Of a stretch of 6,986 nucleotides of DNA, positions 1-5,683 are shown one piece after another (positions within the stretch are counted from its first letter, which is position 1; the number at the start of each line of letters is the position of its first letter). The translations under genes were made by a program, and so were the position numbers. The stretch is from assembly GCA_035637315.1 (NCBI GenBank), contig DASPXK010000155.1, forward strand, positions 1-6,986, read 5' to 3'. This stretch comes from DASPXK01 sp035637315 (GTDB taxonomy: Bacteria > Chloroflexota > UBA6077 > JACCZL01). The notes under the pieces are model-generated. The model was not told where the DNA came from. It made no database searches and saw only the letters and a program-made list of their open reading frames with translations.

Positions 1-245
1 TGCTGTCCTTCGGTGTCCCGCTCGATGACGTGATCGCAAGGATGACGGTCAATCCAGCCAGCGCGATCCGCCGCTCGAACCTCGGCCGGCTCGAAGTCGG
101 GGGAGTGAGCGACGCCACGGTCCTGCGCGTCGAGACGGGCGATTTCACGCTCTACGACGTCGACGGCCGTACTCGCCAAACGGACCGCCGTCTGGTGGCG
201 GTTGGCGTCGTGCGGGCAGGCGAGTACGTACCGAGTAGCGGCTGA
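1..245 (+). CDS. Amidohydrolase/dihydroorotase-like metallohydrolase, C-terminal end (partial)
   Basis: The reading frame is open from the left edge (first full codon at base 3) to TGA at 243-245, so only about the last 80 residues are present. An internal GTG at 30 is not a real start, because the frame continues upstream of it with LSFGVPLDDV. The piece shows the typical tail of cyclic amidohydrolases: a 'TxNPAxxxxxxxLGxLxVGxxSDATVL' pattern, where the protein returns from the TIM barrel to the small beta-sandwich domain, then a strand-rich end with GDFTLYDVDGRTR and RRLVAVGVVRAGEYV. That ending is closest to what I know of the amidohydrolase/deacetylase group (COG3964-like), which hydrolyses cyclic amides or N-acyl compounds in the cytoplasm using a metal centre. 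The metal ligands lie outside the window, so substrate and activity cannot be judged. Dihydroorotase or another cyclic amidase are alternatives. Confidence 0.75.
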   Translation, partial: LSFGVPLDDVIARMTVNPASAIRRSNLGRLEVGGVSDATVLRVETGDFTLYDVDGRTRQTDRRLVAVGVVRAGEYVPSSG

Positions 246-249
246 CCCT

Positions 250-305
250 CCCCCGGAGACGGACAGGATGTAGAGGGCGCTGCTTGCTGCGCCCTCTACC
301 GGGGG
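250..305. terminator. Nested hairpin terminator between convergent genes
   Basis: The inner stem is a perfect 11-bp inverted repeat, GTAGAGGGCGC (270-280) with GCGCCCTCTAC (289-299), closing an 8-nt loop TGCTTGCT. A second arm, CCCCCG (250-255), can pair with CGGGGG (300-305) and enclose it. It starts 5 bp after the amidohydrolase stop and ends 29 bp before the stop of the opposing gene at 335, so it probably serves both directions. No good T-run follows on either strand, so it is not a classical rho-independent terminator. It may act as a hairpin-only terminator, as is common in GC-rich bacteria, or protect 3' ends. Confidence 0.65.
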
Positions 306-334
306 CCTCATGGAAGGCCTGACGGGGCGCACGG

Positions 335-1345
335 TCACGCCGTGAGCGCGGCTCGGGTTGACATCAGGCGATCGACGAGCGGCCCCAGCTCCGAAACGGC
401 CATCGACTGGGCGCCTGAGGCCGGGTCCTCGGGCCCGCCGAGATGAACGTCCAGCAATAGGCCGTCTGCGCCGGCCGCGGCCGCCGCGAGCGAGAGCTCG
501 GGCACGAGATCATGGTGGCCGGCGGCCAGGCTGGGATTAGCCAGTATTGGCAGGTGGCTGAGCCGCTTGACGATCGCGATCGCGCTGAAGTCAAGCGTGG
601 CCCGCACTGAGGGCTCGAACGTCCGGATACCTTGCTCACAGAGCGCGACCCGCATGTTTCCAGCCTGCAGCGCACGCTCGGCGGCCATGAGCCATTCCTC
701 GACCGTGGCCGAAGGCCCGCGACACAGCAGCAGCGGCCGATCCCCCTGGCCAACCTCTTTGATGAGCGGAAAGTTCTGCATCTGCTGGGCCGGGATCAGC
801 AGCCAATCGGCGTGGCGACTCAACCGGTCTACCTCCACTGGCTCCCAGACGTCGACGACGATCGGCAGGCCACCCTCTGATCGAAGCTGGTCCAGAGCTG
901 ACAGGAGGTCGCGTCGAAGCTCGCCGCCATCGCCCCGCCCGACCCAGAAGGCCTGGACCCCCACCTCACCTGCCGCGCGGCCGAGCGCTACCAGGTCTTG
1001 GGCCGGCCGCGGCCGCGACGCACCGGCCATGATCGCCAGGCCGCCGCCTCCGACCATCGCACCAGCGGCGGAGCCGGTCGCCGGGCCGATCGAAAACGTG
1101 GTCCCGCCCGGCCTGACCTCACGGCTGGCGAGCTTGAACGGCCTGGTGGTCCAGTCCACCCGTTCCACCCCAGGCAGCACGGTGAGCTGCTCGCGGAGCG
1201 CCTCGTCCTCGTTCACCCCCAGCACGGCAATGACGTTTCGCTCCTCGCCGCGGAAGACGTAAGCTCCCAGCCCGGCCGCTTCGATCTGGTGGACGACCCG
1301 CGCAGCTGCCGCCTCATCGGCCCGCTGCTGCATCACCACGATCAC
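335..1345 (-). CDS. DAHP synthase-like protein (type I-beta fold), probably catalytically inactive
   Basis: The 336 residues align end to end with type I-beta DAHP synthases, the first enzyme of the shikimate pathway (PEP plus erythrose-4-phosphate). Residues 1-75 form the ferredoxin-like regulatory domain (starting MIVVMQQRAD), and about 100-330 the TIM barrel. Fold signatures remain: ADWLLIPAQQMQNF (179-192), ALCEQGIRTFE (234-244), SHLPILANPSL (263-273) and GLLLDVHLGGPE (295-306). Set against the Thermotoga enzyme as I remember it, the key residues are changed. The metal Cys in AGPCS is Ser110, the His in DPSH is Leu273, the Asp in SDG is Ser310, and the Glu before VH is Asp299. The KPRTSPYSFQG substrate loop is deleted, the Arg-Asn of GARN are Gln187-Gln188, and the Lys of LLKRG is Cys208. 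Start: GTG at 1345 has AGGAG 6 nt upstream and gives the usual MIVV opening. The frame is intact, which favours selection for a non-catalytic, perhaps regulatory, role. Automated tools would probably call this aroF. Confidence 0.85.
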   Translation of the reverse strand: MIVVMQQRADEAAAARVVHQIEAAGLGAYVFRGEERNVIAVLGVNEDEALREQLTVLPGVERVDWTTRPFKLASREVRPGGTTFSIGPATGSAAGAMVGGGGLAIMAGASRPRPAQDLVALGRAAGEVGVQAFWVGRGDGGELRRDLLSALDQLRSEGGLPIVVDVWEPVEVDRLSRHADWLLIPAQQMQNFPLIKEVGQGDRPLLLCRGPSATVEEWLMAAERALQAGNMRVALCEQGIRTFEPSVRATLDFSAIAIVKRLSHLPILANPSLAAGHHDLVPELSLAAAAAGADGLLLDVHLGGPEDPASGAQSMAVSELGPLVDRLMSTRAALTA

Positions 1346-1440
1346 CGGCCGCTCCTGCGCTGACCTGTTTGGACGTCGTCAGGCGAGGGGAAGGCTGTCA
1401 GCAGAACCCACACGACGTGACGAGCCCTCCGGAATCCCTA

Positions 1441-1449
1441 TGTTACACT
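1441..1449 (+). promoter_or_regulatory. Extended -10 promoter of the small-subunit/amidase operon
   Basis: TGTTACACT matches the extended -10 form TGnTAnnnT, with TACACT (1444-1449) agreeing with TATAAT at four of six positions. No good -35 box lies 16-18 bp upstream, which an extended -10 can tolerate. The implied transcript start near 1456 leaves a leader of about 19 nt containing the GAGGTG ribosome site at 1464-1469, 5 nt before the ATG at 1475. The surrounding 129-bp divergent spacer (1346-1474) holds no other feature I can support. The minus-strand promoter for the gene at 1345 is not obvious. Confidence 0.4.
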
Positions 1450-1474
1450 GGCGCCGTCGCTGAGAGGTGGCAGC

Positions 1475-1702
1475 ATGCCGGACGAGAGCCAGCACCAAGA
1501 TGACGCGGAGACCGTGGCCCAAGTTTGCCTACTGCTGACGCGCGCGGGCCTGAAGCTCAGCGCCGAAGAGATCCTCGACCTGGTCCCCCTCTACCGCCGT
1601 GAGTGCGCCATGCTCGATCGGCTGCGCGAGATGGTGGAGCCAGGCGACGAGCTCTCGCTCACGTTTCGCGCGGCGCCGCGCGAGCATGGGTGGGACACAT
1701 GA
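1475..1702 (+). CDS. Small GatC/AtzG-like protein upstream of an amidase
   Basis: This 75-residue, mostly helical, cytoplasmic protein starts at an ATG with GAGGTG 5 nt upstream. Its layout is an acidic N-terminus, a helix at about 11-24 (AETVAQVCLLLTRAGLK), a second helix at 28-52 (LSAEEILDLVPLYRRECAMLDRLRE) and a short tail ending EPGDELSLTFRAAP. Two helices followed by an 'E....FR.' tail is the plan of GatC and of the DUF4089/AtzG-like partners that wrap around an amidase subunit and stabilise it. The gene overlaps the amidase by ATGA, which implies translational coupling and roughly equal production, as expected for a complex. The family link rests on length, helix pattern, tail and neighbour rather than on a diagnostic motif, so a lineage-specific protein of unknown function remains possible. 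Confidence 0.7.
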   Translation: MPDESQHQDDAETVAQVCLLLTRAGLKLSAEEILDLVPLYRRECAMLDRLREMVEPGDELSLTFRAAPREHGWDT

Positions 1703-3106
1703 GCCACGCGGATCTGTGTTACCTGACGCTGGCCGAGATGGGCCGGCGAATCGGCAGTCGCGAGCTGTCGCCGCCGGAGCTGACCCAGGCCCATCTGGCG
1801 CGCATCGACGCGCTCGACGGACAGCTCCACGCCTACATCACGGTCACAGCCGAGCGAGCGCTAGCAGACTCCCGAGCCGCCGAGGACGAGATCACCAGAG
1901 CGGGTCCGCGCGGCCCGCTGCACGGCATCCCGATCGCCCTTAAGGACCTCTACGATACAGCCGGCATTCGGACGACGGCCCATTCGCTCGTCTTTATCGC
2001 CCGCGTGCCGGCCCAGGATGCGAGCGCCGCGGCTGGCCTGCGCGAGGCCGGAACGGTCTTGCTGGGCAAGCTCAGCATGCACGAGTTCGCGATCGGCGGG
2101 CCAGACGAGGAGGGGCCCTTCCCGCCCGCGCGCAACCCGTGGGACCTGGAGCGGATACCGGGCGGCTCGAGCAGTGGCTCCGGTGCGGCGCTGGCGGCGG
2201 GGCTGTGCTCCGGGGCGCTCGGTTCGGACACGGGCGGCTCCATCCGCGGCCCAGCTTCACTCTGCGGCATCGTCGGGCTCAAGCCGACCTACGGCCTGGT
2301 GAGCCGCTACGGCGTCATTCCGCTCTCGTGGACGCTCGACCACGCCGGGCCGATGGCCCGCACGGTCGAGGACACCGCCATCCTGCTCCAGGCTATCGTG
2401 GGCCACGACCCGCGCGACAAGGCCAGCGCCGAGGTGCCGGTCCCAGACTACCGGGCCGCCCTTGCTGAGTCGCCGGCCGGCCTTCGGGTCGGTGTTCCCT
2501 GGTCGTATCTCGAGAACCTGCCGGAGGTTGACGCCGAGACGTTCGCGGTCTTCAAGACGGCCGTCGACGATCTGTCCAAGCTCGGCGCACGAGTAGCGGC
2601 GATCGACATACCGTATGTCGAGCACGTCGAGGCGATCGGGACCGTGATCCTGGCAGCCGAGGCATACGCGTTTCACGAGCCGAACCTGCGGGAACGGCTG
2701 GCTGACTACGGGCGGCCATTTCGGCGACGGGTGCTGCTGGCCGCGCTTCGCTCCGCGGCAGATTACGTTCAGGCTCTGCGGGCGCGCGGCCGCTTCTGCC
2801 GGGCGATGCAGGCCGTTATCTCCGATTTCGACCTGATCGCGATGCCCACCGGGCCACAGCCGGCCGAGACCTTCGCCGAAGTGAGCGGGTGCGCCGAGAG
2901 TGCGGACTTCGTTCACCCGCATCTTCAACGTCACCGGCCAGCCCTCGATCTCCGTCCCCTGCGGCTTCACTAGCGCTGGGCTGCCAGTCGGCTTGATGCT
3001 ATCGGGACGCGTGTTCGAGGATGCCACGGTCCTCCGCCTGGCCCACGCCTACGAACGCGCCCACGACTGGCACAGGGCGAGGCCAGAACAGTACCGCGAC
3101 CGTTAG
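1699..3106 (+). pseudogene. Amidase-signature (GatA-like) hydrolase, interrupted by a one-base frameshift
   Basis: Members hydrolyse carboxamides, or transfer ammonia as in GatA, with a Ser-cisSer-Lys triad. From ATG 1699 the triad is complete: Lys82 (IALKDLYDTAG), Ser157 (GGSSSGSG) and Ser181 (GSDTGGSIRG). The 75- and 24-residue spacings equal those of fatty acid amide hydrolase as I remember it. The frame then goes wrong. After FAEVSG (to 2889) it runs into unrelated residues and stops at 2971-2973. The expected C-terminus continues in the next frame from about 2891: APRVRTSFTRIFNVTGQPS, then ISVPCGFTSAGLPVGLMLSG, ending at TAG 3104-3106. Removing one G from GGG 2887-2889 restores a normal protein of about 468 residues. 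The start at 1699 overlaps the upstream stop (ATGA). An earlier GTG at 1603 in the same frame lies inside the neighbouring gene and adds nonsense residues. The middle part (YGRPFRRRVLL, SAADYVQALRARG) fits AtzF-type or indoleacetamide-type amidases better than true GatA. Whether the shift is biological or a consensus error cannot be decided here. Confidence 0.85.
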
Positions 3107-3144
3107 GGAGAGTCAGGCACCGAGCCACTCCTAAGGGTCGCGGT
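3093..3144. terminator. Bidirectional hairpin containing both convergent stop codons
   Basis: ACCGCGACC (3093-3101) pairs with GGTCGCGGT (3136-3144). After one G-G mismatch (3102/3135), TTAGG (3103-3107) pairs with CCTAA (3130-3134), and a G-T pair follows. This gives a stem of about 15 pairs with a loop of about 20 nt. The left arm contains the amidase stop TAG (3104-3106). The right arm contains the opposing SGNH stop (3131-3133). Both proteins therefore end in near-identical codons, giving RDR-stop and RDP-stop. With only 24 bp between the genes, this is the only place a shared terminator could sit. No T-run follows on either strand. Confidence 0.6.
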
Positions 3145-4366
3145 CCTGAGTCAGTCGTGAGACGAAGTCGGCGATTGCTCTGGCGGCCAGGGCGTGGCCG
3201 GCGGCGGTCCAGTGCTGATCGCGAGCGAAATAGAGTGGGGCTTGGCCACTCGTAGCCGACGCCTCGCGAAAGAACGGCGACAGGTCCAGGACCGGCGTCG
3301 AGGTGCGGGCCGCGATTCCTACCAGCAGCGCGTTGGGCTGGGTTGGGTCGAGTCCGAGCCGCCGACCCTCGTCTGGTCCGGCCAGCTCGCGCCAGGCCTC
3401 CCGCGAGGTCTGGCTGCGAGTCGGCACGACCACTAGTCCGAAACGGCTACCCTGAGCGGTGGCTTCGTCCCTGGCCATGCCCATCAGCGTGTCGGTAATG
3501 GCCCACGCCTCGCGCCACCGGGCGTCCATACGAACCTGAAATACGTCACGGCTGGGGTCGTTTAGCTCGCGCAGTGCGTCCAGGTCACGCCAGGCACTCC
3601 ACAGGTCGTCGAGCGACAGTTTCTGGAGGACCCCGCTCTCGACCACGTTGTAAACCGTTGACTGCCTGCGCAAGAGAAGGGCGGCCCGCTCGGTTCCCGT
3701 GGGCGGTGGTGGCCTTGGGTCGAGCAGCTCGAGCTGGCCGCCGGCTGTGCGTTTGAAATACGGCTTCAAGGCGACGTCGATGCGGCCGTCCAGCTCCAGA
3801 TCCAAACTGTTGTTGGCGACGTCGTTGCCGACGAAGAAGACCAGCAGCACCAGGTCCGGCTGATACCGTGGGCCCTGGTCCTTCAGGTAGAGGTACTCCT
3901 GGACGGTGCCCCAGCCGCCGCACCCTCCGTCGATCAGCTCGAATCGCTGCCGCGTGTCGGAGGTGTTGAGGAGCGCGTCGAGGCGGGCCAGGAACCGCTC
4001 GTGCTCTGCGACCTGAACCGCCTCGACGAATGAGTCGCCCAGCGCCAGGATGCGAACCGTGTCGGGCGGCTTCTCGAGCGGAACCGGCGGACCGCGCTGG
4101 CCCTCGACGTTGGTTTGAACGTGGACCACGTACTCGTCGCGCTTGATCCAGCCGTCGTAGTTGGGGGGATGGTAGTGGCCATAACGTGGGTGCCTGACCA
4201 GGTAGGCGCCCGTGTCATAGTTGCCCGGCAGGAACGGGCCGAACAGGCGGAACGCGATCTCAAGCGCCAGCAGCGGCAGCAGCAGCCCGGCCGCGACCAG
4301 CCCGAGGCGAGGAATGAGGAAAGAGGAATGAGGAATGAGTCCAAACAGACCCCGCTCATCCCTCAT
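3131..4366 (-). CDS. Membrane-anchored SGNH/GDSL-type hydrolase
   Basis: The 411 residues contain all SGNH blocks: GDSF (nucleophile Ser112), the block II glycine in GGCGGWGTVQEY (148-159), GNDV (oxyanion Asn181), and RDQHW (catalytic Asp383 and His385). One membrane helix lies at about 21-42 (LGLVAAGLLLPLLALEIAF), after which the catalytic domain should face outside. Such enzymes remove or transfer acyl groups, often acetyl on surface glycans, but nothing here fixes the substrate. The gene begins at ATG 4366, overlapping the upstream SGNH stop by ATGA. The first 20 residues, including LIPHSSFLIP, are translated from the 7-bp repeat array and are unlikely to be ancestral. No ATG, GTG or TTG lies in frame between the repeat and the helix, so no better start is available. 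GAGG 8 nt upstream of the ATG could act as ribosome site. The pair looks like one operon of related, diverged copies. Confidence 0.85.
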   Translation of the reverse strand: MRDERGLFGLIPHSSFLIPRLGLVAAGLLLPLLALEIAFRLFGPFLPGNYDTGAYLVRHPRYGHYHPPNYDGWIKRDEYVVHVQTNVEGQRGPPVPLEKPPDTVRILALGDSFVEAVQVAEHERFLARLDALLNTSDTRQRFELIDGGCGGWGTVQEYLYLKDQGPRYQPDLVLLVFFVGNDVANNSLDLELDGRIDVALKPYFKRTAGGQLELLDPRPPPPTGTERAALLLRRQSTVYNVVESGVLQKLSLDDLWSAWRDLDALRELNDPSRDVFQVRMDARWREAWAITDTLMGMARDEATAQGSRFGLVVVPTRSQTSREAWRELAGPDEGRRLGLDPTQPNALLVGIAARTSTPVLDLSPFFREASATSGQAPLYFARDQHWTAAGHALAARAIADFVSRLTQDRDP

Positions 4367-4383
4367 TCCTCATGCCTCATTCC
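4311..4383. repeat. Inverted array of 7-bp repeats (GGAATGA) forming a hairpin at a gene junction
   Basis: The left arm (4311-4338) is four tandem units: GGAATGA, GGAAAGA, GGAATGA, GGAATGA. The right arm (4356-4383) is four units in reverse complement: TCATCCC, TCATTCC, TCATGCC, TCATTCC. A 17-nt spacer (4339-4355) separates them. The arms match at 25 of 28 positions, so DNA or RNA could fold into a stem of about 28 bp. The stop of the upstream SGNH gene (4363-4365) and the start of the downstream one (4364-4366) both lie in the right arm. A degraded fifth unit may sit at 4304-4310 (GAGGCGA). Similar GGAATGA-type repeats occur between genes in some Chloroflexota and other GC-rich bacteria, to my knowledge. 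Copies elsewhere in this genome cannot be seen from here. Confidence 0.85.
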
Positions 4384-5466
4384 TTCCAGGGCCCGGTCGA
4401 GGATCGCGGCCAGCGCGGAGTTGCCGTTTGGGTTCAGGTGCCAGTCGCGGCGATAGTACAGTCGGCCGTTGGAGGCCGCGAACTGAAGCTCGGGCAGGGG
4501 GTCCACGACCGCTACCCCGGCCGCCTCGACGATGGCCAGGGTACGCTCGCGGACGACGTCCTCGTAGTGCAGGTCGGATTCGCCGAGGTTCATGAGGCGC
4601 ATCATTTTGGCCACATCGCCCCGCTCGTCCTGGGGCTCGACCTGGTTCTTGCTCGGAATGAGCAGGACGACGAGTCGGCCTCCGCCTGCCGCCACCTGAC
4701 GCTCGAGTAAGCGGACCAGCAGGTCCAGACGCCCGTAGGCCCCCTCCGCGGCTGCGGGATCCTCCCGGGCCAGCAGGGCCTGCTTGCCTGATTGGAGCCA
4801 GCAGCCGTGACACTCGCGGAGCACTCGCGCCAGCCGGTCCTGATCCACCAGCGGCGGCGCCACGAGGCCGACACGCTCCAGGACACCGCTGACCCTTTCG
4901 TCGCGCGAGGCGTATTTGGCCAGCAGCACTAATCGCGAGTGGAGTGAGAACCAGGCCGCCGGCGTGGTGATCGGGTTTAGCGTGCCGGCCTCGTCGTCGA
5001 TCACTCGCGCGTCCAGTTTGTTTTCGATCAAGTCCAGGACGTCGTTGCCGAGGTAAAAGCCAAGTACCACGAGGTCCGGCTGGAGCTGAACGCCACGCTC
5101 GCGGTACCACAGGTATTCCTGCTGGGGCGAGTAGCCGGTTACGCCGGCGTTGAGCACCTCCACAGCCTGGCCGTGCGCGACCATGAGCTGCTCGAGGCGG
5201 GCCGGGTAAGTCTCGTCGTTGTCGACCTGGCCGTCCGTCTGCGAGTCACCCAGGACAAGGACGCGGATGACGCCGGGCGGCTTGGCGACGCTGATCTCGC
5301 TATCCCGGCGCAGTCCGTAGCCACTGGTCCTGAACTTGAACTGCTTCCCGGCGTGCTCCGCGACCGGGACGGGCGCCTCGAAGTACGGCTCGTGGTCGAC
5401 CAGCAGGACTGGGTCCAGTCGGAAGGCACGCGGGGGTGGCAGCCGCCACTCGGGGTCGACCCACAC
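4363..5466 (-). CDS. SGNH/GDSL-type hydrolase, catalytic part separated from its membrane anchor by an in-frame TAG
   Basis: The 367 residues hold a full SGNH hydrolase domain: VLGDSQTDG (nucleophile Ser75), NAGVTGYSPQQEY (block II, 106-118), GNDV (Asn141) and RRDWHLNPNGN (Asp341, His343). The domain order and the spacer before block I match the downstream SGNH gene, so the two are diverged tandem copies. The GTG at 5466 is only the first start after the in-frame TAG at 5479-5481. GGCGAG lies directly against it, with no useful spacing for a ribosome site. In the same frame upstream, residues encoded at 5482-5673 supply the membrane helix that the sister protein has, so the ancestral protein was about 436 residues. 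If the TAG is real, the catalytic part would be made poorly and lack its anchor. The C-terminus (EGMRHEE) runs into the 7-bp repeat. Substrate unknown; an acyl esterase or O-acyl transferase of surface polysaccharide is plausible by family. Confidence 0.8.
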   Translation of the reverse strand: MWVDPEWRLPPPRAFRLDPVLLVDHEPYFEAPVPVAEHAGKQFKFRTSGYGLRRDSEISVAKPPGVIRVLVLGDSQTDGQVDNDETYPARLEQLMVAHGQAVEVLNAGVTGYSPQQEYLWYRERGVQLQPDLVVLGFYLGNDVLDLIENKLDARVIDDEAGTLNPITTPAAWFSLHSRLVLLAKYASRDERVSGVLERVGLVAPPLVDQDRLARVLRECHGCWLQSGKQALLAREDPAAAEGAYGRLDLLVRLLERQVAAGGGRLVVLLIPSKNQVEPQDERGDVAKMMRLMNLGESDLHYEDVVRERTLAIVEAAGVAVVDPLPELQFAASNGRLYYRRDWHLNPNGNSALAAILDRALEGMRHEE

Positions 5467-5478
5467 CTCGCCACGCGG

Positions 5479-5673
5479 CTAGATGCCGTCACCCGTCCGG
5501 CGCACGTCCGGGAGCTGGAGGAGGCGGACAGCCACTTCAGCCATGAGGAGCGAGATAACAGTCGCCGCTAGCAGCAAAGTCAGGCCCCACCCGATTCGCC
5601 GGCGTCCGGTGATTGCTCGGGCTTCTGCCCTAGCCGCCCGTCGAACGGCGAGTATTCCTGCCCGTTCTGCCAT
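5479..5673 (-). pseudogene. N-terminal membrane-anchor fragment of the SGNH hydrolase
   Basis: A 64-residue piece starts MAERAGILAVRRAARAEARA, continues with a basic stretch (ITGRRRIGW) and one membrane helix (LTLLLAATVISLLMAEVAVRLL, about 34-55), and ends RRTGDGI at TAG 5479-5481. The same frame continues without another stop into PRGE and then WVDPEWRLPPPRAF of the hydrolase. This anchor-linker-hydrolase order matches the sister gene at 3131-4366 (helix ending ALEIAFRLFGPF), so the piece is most likely the 5' part of one gene split by a single nonsense codon. ATG 5673 is preferred over the adjacent GTG 5676 as start. The ribosome site is weak (GAG-rich stretch only). It could still be translated as a free small membrane protein. 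Confidence 0.7.
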
Positions 5674-5683
5674 CACTCAGTTC

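Noticed and set aside
567..1262. 231-residue open frame on the plus strand
   Set aside because: It lies antisense to the DAHP-synthase-like gene. Its protein is low-complexity Ser/Arg/Pro-rich, as expected from the reverse frame of a GC-rich gene, and the minus-strand frame has clear family motifs.
2881..2900. Programmed ribosomal frameshift in the amidase
   Set aside because: No slippery heptamer, no rare-codon pause and no clear downstream stem were seen at the break. Amidases of this family are not known to use one.
2257..3027. 256-residue open frame on the minus strand
   Set aside because: It is antisense to the amidase, which carries the full catalytic triad on the plus strand. The minus-strand product has no recognisable domain.
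4311..4383. CRISPR array
   Set aside because: The units are 7 bp, directly abutting and arranged as an inverted pair, with no spacers and no cas genes nearby.
4370..5110. 246-residue minus-strand frame overlapping the SGNH hydrolase
   Set aside because: It is an Arg/Pro/Gly-rich shadow frame. The overlapping frame contains the GDSQ, GNDV and DWH motifs.
5479..5481. TAG recoding (read as an amino acid) to explain the split SGNH gene
   Set aside because: At least three other genes in the window end at TAG, and no readthrough signal or recoding structure follows it.
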